Assembly (NCBI GenBank): GCA_034336665.1
Contig: JAPFBE010000032.1
Location: 4,340,001-4,404,000, forward strand
Reading direction: 5' to 3'
DNA: 64,000 nucleotides
Source: Luscinia megarhynchos
Taxonomy: Eukaryota > Chordata > Aves > Passeriformes > Turdidae
Every line of letters begins with the position of its first letter. The stretch's first letter is position 1. Under the pieces are notes generated by a model. That model was not told where the DNA came from. It worked only from the letters and a program-made list of their open reading frames with translations, and ran no database searches. Shown piece by piece: positions 51,217 to 63,445 of this stretch. The position numbers were made by a program, and so were the translations under genes.

Positions 51217-51859
51217 GCCTGCCAGTTACACCCAGACTTTTTTCAAGATTCTAGAAAAAGGGGTAGGTGGAGGCTGACTTCCGGGGGTTGGGGGAGCTAC
51301 TCAATCACCAGCAAGCTTGGAGGAGGAGGACGCCCCGTCTCCAGCCATGCAGTTGAAAAGCAAAAGAGCAAGATTCTCTGCAGTCAGACTGCCCTGCATT
51401 GACTCCGCTCCAGCCTACCACCTCTGAGACCACAGCTGACCACCAGGACTCAAACGGTGAGCGGGGAGCTGCCCCTCCACCCTGCTCCCACCTGAGACAC
51501 AGCGCGGCCGCTACCACCTCTCTCCCCCTCTGCTCCCGTCTGCCACCTCTGCAGCTGTGTGAGCTCTGCCCTGTCTTCACCACCGGGACCGAGCGCAGGC
51601 GGAGTGTGTCTGCGGCTGAAAGAAAGGACTGGAACTGAGTTATCTGTTCTGTTTTGTTGGCAATTTTCATAGCTGCTGTTGTTTCTGTTTTTCCGGTTAA
51701 ATATATTAGTAAAAAGCTGCTATTCCTACCCCCTTATCTCTGCCTTAGAGTTTTTGATTCAAAGAAATATAATACTCAGAAGAAAGAAGACTTAAAGTCT
51801 CTATTTCAAAAAAGAGTTTCTGCCTTTATTGGTAGACACCTGTCCTTCAAACCAAAACA
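51217..51859 (+). mobile_element. 3' LTR of E13, 5'-truncated
   Basis: Matches 49211-49849 with few differences; begins at GCCTGCCAGTTACACCC, so the first about 42 bases of U3 are missing. Ends CAAACCAAAACA. Confidence 0.88.
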
Positions 51860-52116
51860 CAGAGCAACTGCTCTATGTGCTGAAGCCCTGCCCCCTGGGA
51901 AGTAGCTGGAAATTGTGTGCTGATGGGAAATAGAGAATAAAACTCTTTGGTTTACCTTTGCTTCCACATGCAGCCTTTGCTTTTGCTTTATTAAACTGCC
52001 TGTATCTTGACCCATGACTTCCATCTTATTTTTCCCCCCCTGTTCTGCTGAGGAGGGGAATGATAGAGTGGTTTGGTGGGCACCTGACAGCCAGCCAAGA
52101 TCAACCCACCATAGCA

Positions 52117-54180
<2,064 letters not shown>

Positions 54181-54184
54181 ATTT

Positions 54185-54620
54185 CAAGGTCTCACCTTGA
54201 ATATTGTGAGCATTTTGGGGCACCACAACATAAGAAAGATATTAAACAATTAGTGACCAAAGGAAGACAACAAAGATGGTGAAAGGCCTTGAGGGGAAGC
54301 CATATGAGAAGTGGCTGAGGACACTTGATCTGTTCAGCCTGGAAAAGAGGAAAGTGAGATGGACCTCGTTGCAGTCTACAACTTCCTCGTGAGGGGAAGA
54401 AGGGCAGACACTGATCTCTTCTGTCTGGTGTCCAGTGACAGGACCCGAGGGAATGGCCTGAAGTTGTGTCAGGGGAGGTTTAGGTTGGTTATTAGAAAAA
54501 AGATTCTTCACCCGGAGCATGGTCAGGCACTGGAACAGGCTTCCCAGGGAGGTGGCCACAGCACTAAGCCTGACAGAGTTCAAGAAGCATTTGTTGTTAT
54601 GGCCCACCTCTGAAGGCAAG
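54185..54620 (+). repeat. CR1 LINE 3' fragment
   Basis: Sense CR1 from GTGAGCATTTTGGGGCACCA through GAAGTTGTGTCAGGGGAGG to near the 3' UTR; the tail is replaced by the LTR that begins at 54621. Confidence 0.9.
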
Positions 54621-56500
54621 TGTGATGGTTTTTTGTATGGCTTGATTTTTGATGAAGAGGGAAGAAGCCTGCCACGGAAGTGGTTTTCTGTGAGGAGCTG
54701 CTAAAAGCTTCCTCTGTGCCTAGCAAAACCAGTTGCCAGGTGGCTCTGAGAATAGGCACACTGCTAAGCCAATTAGGAAAGCTGGCAATGCCTCGATGAC
54801 AACATATTTATGAGAAGAAAAACTGCGGGAAGCTCTCTTTCTTCCTCGCCTCCAAGGAGTGGTGACGGGGCAGCCAAGCCCCTTCCCAGTGAGCCCACTG
54901 GGCGCATTCCTGGTGAGGCAGCCAGGGCCCTTTCCCAGCACGGTCACCTGGGTCATGCTGTTGGGGGGGGCATCCCAGTGCTGCAAATGGCCCCGAGGCT
55001 GAGGCCGGGAGCGGCTGAGGCTAGGAGTGGCTGCCGCCATCCTGGTCCAGGAGGGGCCATGCAGCTAGGACTGTGTGGCCGGGACGGCGCCATGCGGCCG
55101 CTTCCATCTCAGCATGGCTCGCAATGAACTTTATTTGCTTAGCCGCTTTTAGCCAGCCATGCTGCGGACGGAGGAGCAGAGGTGGCAGCAGCAGCTTTTC
55201 TTTTTCAGCACCCCGCATGAGGAGCTGAAATTCTTCTGCAAGCCATGGTGAGGATTATAATACAACAGACTGTTTCCCTGTAATTCATGAAGTGCATGGG
55301 GGGGATGCAGAATTCACCTGCAGCCCATGAGAAAAAGGTACTTGTGCTGGAGCGTGTGGATGCTGAGAAGCTGTGATCTGGTGAGAGGTTTGAACAGAGA
55401 GAGAACCCTTGCTTCCAGAGACAGAGAAAGAAGACCCTTGTTTTTATACTAGAACTGCTCATCCTTAAAAACTGCACCCCATGAACTAATGGCCCACAAA
55501 GAAACAGTTGTGGGAAGACTTTTTTGCCCATGGGAGGGACTCACGTTGCAGCAGGTTCGTGCAGGACTGCTGTAGGTGTAGAAGAAGAGATTACAGGTGA
55601 CCCTGCCCCTGATAAGTCACAGCTGTACTAATTACCAAAGAATAGCCTTGCCCTTAATGGGTTGCAGGTGTGACTAATAAAAATAAGTGTGATAACAAGG
55701 GGTGGGTTGGTTGATCAAATGGAGCTTGGAGGCAAAGGATCTGGAGGAGCCAGAGGGGCACTGAGAAAGAAGGTACTGAAGGAATGCGTCAAAAGGACTG
55801 GAGGACTGGCCAAAGGGGAGAGAGACTTGCTGCAGTGAGGAATCTGCTGTGAGGTCAGTCTGTGTCTGCAGTTAGACACTGCAGTGGGTGTATGCAATCA
55901 GAGTTGAGTGAGGTGAAAGCTTGTGGTCAGAGGTGGCAAGGAAAATACTTGTAGTTGCATTCTAGCAAGAAATAACCTGCTGTCAGAGTCTGCAAAGGAA
56001 ACCTCTGGTGGAAGTTTGCTGTAGTCAAAGTCTATGGTTAGTTGGGGTCAGGAGGGCTAATCTGTAGAAAGAATCAATTGGGACCCTTTTGATGTTGTTA
56101 AATGAGAGTCTGTGTCTTGGCTCACTTCTACCCCTAATGAGAGGTTTACTGCAATAGACTGCTGTGGAGACCCAAAAGAAGTTTCCCCAGCTAAGAATTG
56201 TAACCCCTGTTCTGTTCCTGAAGCCCTCTCACTGTCCGTTAACCCTTAGGTCACTCCCACCCTAATTTCCTGATGGTCTTTTACCCTAGCCCACCCCTCT
56301 AGCACCCTGTGTAATTTAGTAATTGGTCCCTGGGGCTTTCCCCGCCCTGCTTATCCCATGTACTTTAGCCTGGACCCTCCGAGCTCCTGGGCCTTTGTTC
56401 CCTGAAACTCAAACCATGCGTGGCTGAAATAAACATCTTTGGAAACCCTGCAAAGGCCTTCCTGCTCTTTCACCCCAAGCAACATCATAAAAGCATCAAA

Positions 56501-56518
56501 TGGTGCTCCGAACCGGGA
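56501..56518 (+). promoter_or_regulatory. Gag-only ERVK primer-binding site
   Basis: TGGTGCTCCGAACCGGGA, two bases after the LTR. I cannot assign the tRNA with confidence. Confidence 0.65.
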
Positions 56519-56657
56519 CTTTCTTCCGTGAATGCATTTACATCAACCAGCCCGAAAATGACTTTTAATCTTACTGTGGTGAGTTTGAAACTCTGCAGTG
56601 CTTTTTGCTTTTTCTCCTTTTACTCTCGCGTGTTGGAAAAAAAACTTGGGGTGAAAA

Positions 56658-57512
56658 ATGCCAGTAAAATACATGTGCTCACAGCGGGAACTTTACCTCC
56701 AATTTAAAAACATTCTTTGTCGCAGCAATTCTGAGTTTTTAAAGGAGGATTTGAAGCTTTTAGTTTGCTGGCTGTGTGAAAATTTTCCTTATGTTTCACA
56801 AGAATCATTTTTAAATGATAACTTTTTAGAAGAGGCTGCGGGAAAATTGCAAAGTGAACACTTTTCAGTAGCAAAACCTCTACGTTTGTTTATTTTAATT
56901 AGTCTAGGTGTTCAGCCTTCTAATGAATGTTCAGAAACTACTAAACCCCAGACAACCCCCTTCCTCTCGCAAGAAAACTTGTCTTCTTTACGCTTTCCCC
57001 TCCCCCGCGCTGCACAATATGGCGACGACCGCGTGGTGCGGCAAACGGAGCCCCCCTTCGCTCTATTCTCTGAGTCGCGCCCCTCCTCGCCTGTTCAAAA
57101 CCCTGCCCCCGAGGCCACCCCGCCCCCCGAGCAGCCATGCAGAGCAGCTGCCGCGGCAGAGAGCCCGCGGCCATCGCACCGCCGGGGCCGCTGCCAGCGC
57201 CGGGGCCGCCGCCACCCGAGCGGTTCCAAAGCCGGGAGCAGCGGTCCAGCCTCAGAAGTTCTGCACCAAAAGCCACGCACCCACCAGCAGCAGTGCGCTG
57301 CATCGCCCGCGCACTTGCCGCACTGCCCTCTTGCCAGACCCGCCAAGAAAAAAAGCAGGAGCAGCCCGCACCCCGTGCTGCAAGCCACCGGCCCCGCTGC
57401 ACAATCCAGCGCGCCCGGGGCCACGGGCCGCCTGCCCTCCGAGAAGCCTCGCGCACCCAGCACCGCCGGTGCGCAGCGCATCCCCCGCGCAGAGCTGCCC
57501 GCACTCCTTTAA
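56658..57512 (+). pseudogene. gag: Truncated ERVK gag
   Basis: Open for 284 codons. The N-terminal about 95 residues look like a class II matrix domain (YLQFKNILCRSNSEFLKEDL, LLVCWLCENFPYVSQ). The rest is a Pro/Ala/Arg-rich low-complexity region in CpG-rich DNA, where a second frame (56908-57729) and the minus strand are also open. No capsid or zinc knuckle is present. Likely a cut-off gag, not a separate gene. Confidence 0.65.
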
Positions 57513-58097
57513 CCACACAGCTGCCTGCCCGCAACAAAAGCAGCCCTGCCAGCACCAGCACGTCCAAAAGCACAGCCACAAACCATGTGTGGCTGAAATA
57601 AACATATTTGGAAACCCTGCAAAGGCCTTCCTGCTCTTTCGCCCCAAGCAACATCATAAAAGCATCAGACTGCTACTTGAGAAAATTAAATCCAGGTTGA
57701 AAAAGTTCACAGACAACTGTTTCCTGTGAGAAAGACCCCATGGCATAGTTGAGATACTCCTTTCCCTAAGTGAACTGAAGAAAGAGTCTTTAGAAGTGAC
57801 AGATTGGCTAAAAGCCCCATGTTTTGTCTCCCTTAGCTGTTGGTGGGAAGGAAAGAAGTGGGTGGGAAAGTGTTCTAAAGGTTTTAGTTCTAATTAGCCT
57901 CTTTTTTTATTTCTGTTAACAAATTTTTCTAAGTTTAAGCTGTTTTGCCCTTAGAGTGTTTTTTCCTAATCCTTATCTCACCCTATGAGCCTTTTAATTT
58001 CTTTTTCTTTTCCCCTCTGCTGCTCAACTATAGCCGAGGAGAATGAGTAAATGATTTTTCATGAGTGCACTGGCGTCTAACCAGCATCAACCTGCGA

Positions 58098-58450
58098 CAG
58101 TGAGGGTACCCAGGTTCTCGTTAATAGATCCCTTGGGGTGGATTAGTGTGACACAACATTGAATGATCAGTGTTTGTAAATATGTATGTGTAGGGTTTAT
58201 TTTGTATCAATTTGGCTGCAATGGAAAGCAGGTATTGATACCTAAAGATTTTTGTGTTTTATGTATTTTTCATATATTTGTAGCTCTGTAGACTTCTATT
58301 ACATTGTTAAATAGCTACTGGTATTTTCCTACCCTTTCTCTTAGATTTTAGAATAATAAGCTAACCTTCTAACACATTCCTGAAATACCTTTTAGTCTTA
58401 TTTTCAGGAAGAGAAGCCAGACAAGGATATTTTGTTTTCCAACCAGTATC
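58098..58450. other. Short stretch between LTRs
   Basis: AT-rich, no recognised element. Confidence 0.5.
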
Positions 58451-58689
58451 TGAGAAGGCGTAAGAAATAATGGGGTAAAGAAGCCCCTGGACCAATTCCA
58501 ATGGGGCAGTACCTGGGGAAAAATTACCTAACTGCTCTTCTAATTGGACAATATTAGTTAGATATGCTAATTTGTTAAACTTATAAAAATTTTAAAAATC
58601 CGATGCTGGGTGTGCCCATGATTATTAGGATACCTGGAAGCTTCCAAATAAAGGTCTGCTTTTTATTTTACAATTTTAATACTGTTGCA
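58451..58689 (+). mobile_element. Possible short LTR
   Basis: CCAAT-like and TATA-like (TTATAAAAATT near 58580) signals, then AATAAAG near 58650 and TACTGTTGCA at 58689. No duplication or partner found; tentative. Confidence 0.4.
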
Positions 58690-58784
58690 AGTTTTTCTCT
58701 TTTGATATTAGGCAACAGTATGTAGGTGTTTTGGTTATCATTATCTCTAGTGTTATGGCAATATAAAAGCATAAAAATATGAAT

Positions 58785-60112
58785 GTGCTGGTCACACGTG
58801 GAAAGGGCGAGGGGTGGAGCTGCCTGAGGGAAAGCAACACGAGGCTGGGGAATAGGAGGGCTGTCCCGTCTCTGGGGACTTCCCCTGTGACCTGCAGGGA
58901 CCAATCAGAGAGCTGATTTAGTAGTGGACAGCTCGGGAAACCAATTAAAAAGTTATTTCGCTTTCACAAATCACATTGGATTAAGTTAACTAACTCTCTT
59001 TTGGCTTCCAGCCTCTGGAGGTGCGGTGGTCTCTCACTGGGGCCCTGGCCCGGCTCCGGGCTCTGCGAGGGGCCCGGCCCGGCACCCTGGCCCCAGCTCT
59101 GCAGGGGGCCTGGCCACATGGCCCCGGCCCTAGGATCCAGCAGGGCCCTGGCACGGCTCTGGCCCCTGCCCTGGCCCTGGTGGCCCCCGGCTTGGCTTGG
59201 CTCCCCTCTCCACGTGGCATGGACAAGCAGGGGGGGGAATCGGGGAGCCACCAGGGGCTCTCCCTTCTTCCCCCCCGTTCTGCGGGAAGAGGCCTCCAGC
59301 TGCCCATGTGGCTTCTTTGCGATGTGGATACGATTTTAACTCTTTTTAATGCCTGGATAAGATTCTCGATCTCCTGAGCTCCCCTGAATGAGATGAAATA
59401 AAGCATGGAGTTTACAGAAGTCAGCAGAATGAAGATAAAGTTCCTGATGGGAAGAGATTGAAAAGATGCAACTGATAAGTAGCTGAAAACCTTTTTTTTG
59501 TGGGCTAAGGGGATTGTAACTACACTAAAATTCCTTTAAACTTTGAAAAATACTTGGGGAGGTTTGGGTGCTTGAGAAGAAGACCATTTTTTGCCTTGGG
59601 GAAATGGAGCTCTCTGTTTTGGGACTGGAATATAAACAGAGACACTTGATAGAGAAGGAGAGGAAGAGAGTTTTGTTTTTCAGCAGCCTGCCTTTAAAGG
59701 TGGTACCCCAAGTGTGTAACATAACCCATAGCACAGCTCTGGAAGGACTGTGGAAATGGGAGGAGAGTCATAATCTGCAATATTTTCCCGGGTAGATGTA
59801 GATTGTGAAGGTGAAGACACTCCCTAAGCGTAAACTAAAAAAGGGACTTTTCTCTCTAGAGTGAACTGAAATGATTATTTAAGTAGATAACTGACTGAAG
59901 TGTTCTCTGTATGTTGTTGATAAGGAATGTGGAATGAAGGAAGGGGGAGGAGGGAACAATCTAGGAATCTTATTCTGAATTGTTTTTGTGTTATTAATAA
60001 ATTTCTTCTTATACCCTTTTAAGTTTTAAGCCTGGCTTGTCTATGCTCCTAAATCCTATCTCTAAAAGAAACTAAATATATTAGAATTGGCAAAACCCAA
60101 GTCACACCGTGA
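58785..60112 (+). mobile_element. LTR-like element with CpG-rich core
   Basis: The centre 59020-59240 is highly GC-rich with GGCCCTGGCC repeats; the second part is AT-rich with a U5-like end (AAGTTTTAAGCCTGGCTTGT) and CACACCGTGACA at 60112. It has the general layout of the long LTRs at 23140 and 54621. The left end is uncertain. Confidence 0.5.
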
Positions 60113-60929
60113 CAATCACTCTCTTGATAAAATGTATAAGGGAAGTGAATGGAAGAAAGAGAAAGAAAGGATGAGTAGAAAGATATGTAAACACCATCCC
60201 GGGATCTACGACAACTTGATTGCTGCTTGCTGTTGGTCAAAGTAATGATCAAAGGTCTTGATCTATTTGGGATGGGGAAAAAGCCCACAAAATACAAAGT
60301 CCAGTGGGTTAATATATGATTAGGTTCAGATGGGAATGCTCAAGCACCTCCTGTGCAGGGGGTGGGGGGTTTTACACTGTCTTTTGATCACGTGCAGTCC
60401 TCTTGAGGAAGGCCTCAGAAATGAGTCTGGGGGCACTTTGGAGGTCTTGGATGGGTTATGACTCCTCCTGAGACATGACAGCTGCCTCTCATGTCAGTAG
60501 GCATATGTGTGAATGTGACCCTCCTTGAGGAGGGGGTGTGTGTATAAAGGACAAATTGGCATGATAAAAAGCACCATCCTGTCTCCACAGGGTCTGCCTC
60601 TTATCAGCATCAAAGTCCAGTTTGTTTCCTCTGGCAGTGATAAGTTCACCTCCTCTGTCTTATTGGGACCAGAGGTTTGTCATTACATAACCAAAAACTC
60701 ACCTCCTTCCCCTCAGGGTATGCAAAACACCCTGTTGCCCCCACAAAGGGTGAATGTTTAGAGTCATAGTCCAATCTCTCACAATTGTATCAGATGTTTT
60801 ACTATAAAGAGCACTGAAAAAACTCAAAAAGGAGCAGAGTTTCAGATGTTTTTACTGTAAAATATTGTAATGAGACAAAAGTCCTCAAATCCTCATTTAG
60901 GCCACGTCTCTCGGTATTGGGATAAGTTT
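60113..60929. other. Unresolved, possibly ERV-derived
   Basis: About 0.8 kb with no confident assignment. Short runs such as GGAATGCTCAAGCACCTCCT feel retroviral non-coding, but I see no ORF or ends. Confidence 0.3.
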
Positions 60930-61146
60930 CTTTGGGAGAGAAAGACTTCATGGAAAGTGTTGTTAAGCCCTGGCACAGGGGGCCCAGGGCAGTGGTGGAG
61001 TCATCATTCCTGGAGGGATTTAAAGGACATGTAGATGTGGCACTTGGGGACATGGGTTAGTGGTGGGCTTGGAAGTTCTGGGTTAATGATTTGACTTAAT
61101 GATCCTAAAGGTATTTTCCAATCTAAATGATTCCATGATTCTATGA
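60930..61146 (+). repeat. CR1 LINE 3' end
   Basis: GCCCTGGCACAGGGGGCCCA through GTGGCACTTGGGGACATGG to the tail ATTCCATGATTCTATGAT. Confidence 0.9.
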
Positions 61147-61272
61147 TAAATGGATTCCTACTTTCAAGGGTTATTATAGCTTATTTGTTAATTATTTCTG
61201 GATGTAGTGTTGCTGTGTTGTTTTCTTCTTCAGTTAATTAATTAACAGTAGTAAATAAATCTGTCACAAAGG

Positions 61273-61810
61273 TGTTCTGGTTTCATTTGTGGTGGAAATA
61301 ATTTTGTTCCTAGTAGCTACCACAGTGCTGTGTTTTGGATTCAGGATGAGAATGCTGATAACACACTGAGTCAAGGGCCTTTCAGTGTCTCATGCTTTGC
61401 CAGGGAGGAGCTGCACAAGAAGCTGGAAGGGAGCACAGCTGATCTGAACTGGCCAAAGGAATATTCCATACCATACAATGTCATTCCCAGTATATAAACT
61501 GGGAGTTACCCAGAAGGGAGGAGGCTGATCACTTTTCAGGGACAGGTTGAACATCAATCAGCAGGTGGTGAGCAATTGTATAGTGCATTACTTGACATTT
61601 TTGGGTTTCATTTCTCTCTCTCTCTCCTTTTCATTACTTTTATTAGTAGCAGTGTCTTTTACTTTGTTTCAATTATTAAGCTGTTTTTATCTCAACCCAC
61701 AAGTTTTACTTTATTTTCCTGATTCTTCTCCCCATCCCACTGGATGGGGAGTGGAGAGTGAGCAAACAACTGCATGGTTCTTAGTTGCTAACTGGAGTTA
61801 AACCACAACA
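61273..61810 (+). mobile_element. 5' LTR of E17
   Basis: 538 bp from TGTTCTGGTTTCATT to GTTAAACCACAACA, with TATATAAA at 61491-61498. A CT repeat lies near 61612-61625. Confidence 0.85.
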
Positions 61811-61818
61811 GTTGCTTT

Positions 61819-61835
61819 TGTTGCCCAACGTGGGG
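61819..61835 (+). promoter_or_regulatory. E17 primer-binding site
   Basis: TGTTGCCCAACGTGGGG, eight bases after the LTR, close to that of E13. Confidence 0.75.
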
Positions 61836-61872
61836 TATAAAGAGTTAAGATAATGACAGGTCTGACCAGAGT

Positions 61873-62094
61873 GTGTTAAAATTTGTTACGGGCATTCATT
61901 GTTTTGGTTTGTCACCGGTCACAATGTTGATTTATTTGCTTTCAGAATTGTCACACTTGTTCTCAGGGTTGTGGTATGTAATAGCTTACTTCCTGCATGT
62001 GTTCCCTGTGGTGATGTTTGTCCTCCATGGGGCCTGGGCTAAAATTATCATTTTGTTGTACTTTGCAGTATTGACTTATGATAGGATAGCATAA
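61873..62094 (+). CDS. E17 hydrophobic leader ORF
   Basis: 73 codons with three apolar stretches (VTMLIYLLSELSHLFSG, WYVIAYFLHVFPVVMFVL, IIILLYFAVLTY), ending TAA-type stop at 62092. It lies just after the primer-binding site, at the same place as the gag leader in E3. No enzyme motif. Either the start of a broken gag or a separate small membrane protein; conservation of position suggests that it was once functional. Confidence 0.55.
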   Translation: MLKFVTGIHCFGLSPVTMLIYLLSELSHLFSGLWYVIAYFLHVFPVVMFVLHGAWAKIIILLYFAVLTYDRIA

Positions 62095-62429
62095 TTGGTA
62101 TGTGTACTCATCACTGCAGTCACCTCTGTACTTCAGGAGTCATCTATTGGGATCTTTAAATAATTACACCTTTTGTCTTTTCTCCTTGAAGAGCCAACCT
62201 ATGGAAGAGACTTCCTTCCTTCCTTCTGTCCTTTTCATCCAGGATGATTACAGTAGCATTTGAGAAATTTAAAGATTTTTTTATATCCTTTGAATACTTT
62301 TGAAACCAACCTGGTCCTTTTGCTAGGAACCAGCATGTTGTTGAATGTGGTTCAGGTCTCGTTTAAACAGCTATTTAAGAATATCACCTAGAGGTCTGCC
62401 CCAAGGCTGGATAGTTATGATGGCAGGGT

Positions 62430-63131
62430 GTGTGGGATAGTATGGGCAAGTGCCTAGGACAGTGGGCACCTCCAATGTTTTTGAACTTCACCCCTGAACA
62501 AGTGCAGAATATGGAAAAACTAGTAAAAGATTTGGAAAAACTATGCTGTCACCTCAGTAATTCCAAAAAGACACAAATCACTGCAACGTGCTGGAGCCTG
62601 TCCCAGGCTTATTGAGCCCTGTTAAACACTGCTCAGTACCCTCAGGGAGAAAAGAAAGTCTCTGGAACTGACAACAAAACAACAGGCCCGATGGCTAGTC
62701 CAACCCCAGTCGCAGGCACTGTAGCTACTCCCTTGTGGCTGTGGAAAAATTCTCCCAGAGGTATAAAAAATTGTTCTAGGAGTTTCATCAAGAAAAAGAG
62801 GTTCTACTCCTCATTTGTATGGATCTGCATCTCGGCTATTAACAGTAAGAGTTCTTTTTCTCAAAAGGGAGGACATAGAAAATACAAACCACAGGGTACC
62901 TTGTCGTTTTATTTGCAGGACCAAGGAAAGGATGTCAGGAAGTGGGATGGAAAACCTATCTTGACCCTAGAGGCACAGGTGCATGAATTGCAGGAAAAAA
63001 CAATTGGAAATGAGGGTACTGCAAGGAAAGTTGCTCTTCCAGTCTCCAGTGACACTTTCCCAAGCAGAGTGGAAGGGCTGATTTTACTTCTGATTCTATG
63101 CAAAGAAATTCTAATCCATTTCTACAAGTAA
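62430..63131 (+). pseudogene. gag: E17 gag remnants
   Basis: 62430-62615 (APPMFLNFTPEQVQNMEKLV, ITATCWSLSQAY) aligns with VWDFPQEQIQNPAEVVKYLK and ITAVSWALSYAY in E3. The next frame (62691-63131) includes LSFYLQDQGKDVRKWDGKP, equal to the E3 block near 16090. The capsid between is missing. Stops and shifts make it non-functional. Confidence 0.75.
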
Positions 63132-63229
63132 GTGGAGAATCCTATGACCAGGACTAGAAGGGCCCTGTCTCTAGACAGGTGGAAGAAAGGAATAACCAGG
63201 TTTACTGGATAGTGTGAATCCAATGGTCT

Positions 63230-63445
63230 GGCACAGCAGCCCCACAGGAGTACAAGGCTTTAGTAGACACTGGTGCACAGTGTACCCTAAAGACATCAAG
63301 CTATGCAGGGGCAGAATCCATCTGTATTTCTGCAGTGATGGGGATTCCAACAGCTGACTGTACTGGAGGCTGATTATAACCTGACTGGAAATGAGTTGTA
63401 AAAACACCCCATTGTGATTGGCTGTCACGTATTTAGCATTAGCCA
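63230..63445 (+). pseudogene. pro: E17 protease remnant
   Basis: EYKALVDTGAQCT (about 63245-63285) matches the E3 protease active site. The following sequence has stops and frameshifts and ends near 63445. Confidence 0.65.

Larger units (their letters stand above)
49170..51859 (+). mobile_element. E13: gag-only ERVL with truncated 3' LTR
   Basis: 5' LTR 49170-49849, primer-binding site, a hydrophobic leader, gag, then a direct jump from gag into a 3' LTR that lacks its first about 42 bases (51217-51859). Everything from the end of gag to the start of the 3' LTR, including pro and pol, is deleted. No target duplication was seen (CTTAC versus CAGAG). Confidence 0.85.
48806..52116 (+). mobile_element. 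LTR interrupted by E13
   Basis: The left part (TATTGGGTCTGGCTGAGCTGG, 48806-49169) and right part (CAACTGCTCTATGTGCTGAAG through AATAAAACTC to ACCCACCATAGCA, 51865-52116) look like the two sides of one avian ERVL-type LTR. Junction repeats could not be matched. Confidence 0.6.
55571..57667 (+). mobile_element. Gag-only ERVK with 6-bp TSD
   Basis: Flanked by GACTGC (55565-55570 and 57668-57673). 5' LTR 55571-56498 (TGTAGGTGTAG to AAAGCATCA, AATAAA at 56428-56433), primer-binding site at 56501, part of gag, then only the last about 80-90 bases of a 3' LTR (from about 57578). The 3' U3 and all of pro, pol and env are missing. The join lies in a short shared stretch (AAACCATG, GTGGCTGAAATAAACAT), suggesting recombination between gag and the 3' LTR. 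Inserted in an older LTR. Confidence 0.88.
54621..58097 (+). mobile_element. Solo LTR, interrupted by an ERVK
   Basis: TGTGATGGTTTTTTGTATGG to AACCTGCGACA, interrupted at 55571-57667. It shares its GC-rich centre (GAGTGGCTGCCGCCA, TTTAGCCAGCCATGCTGC) and U5 with the LTR at 23140-24973. About 1.4 kb without the insertion. Target repeats not found. Confidence 0.7.
61273..63445 (+). mobile_element. E17: broken ERVL
   Basis: 5' LTR, primer-binding site, membrane-segment leader, gag pieces and the start of protease in ERVL order. It stops near 63445, in protease, where a minus-strand LTR takes over. Gag capsid appears deleted. No 3' LTR, RT or integrase. Confidence 0.8.

Noticed and set aside
56908..57729. 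Second plus frame and minus-strand frames (273, 238 codons) over the truncated gag
   Set aside because: CpG-rich DNA has few stops in any frame. The first frame continues the matrix-like domain and is preferred.
58964..59406. Overlapping frames on both strands around 59.0-59.4 kb
   Set aside because: GC-rich LTR core with GGCCCTGG repeats; no domain seen.
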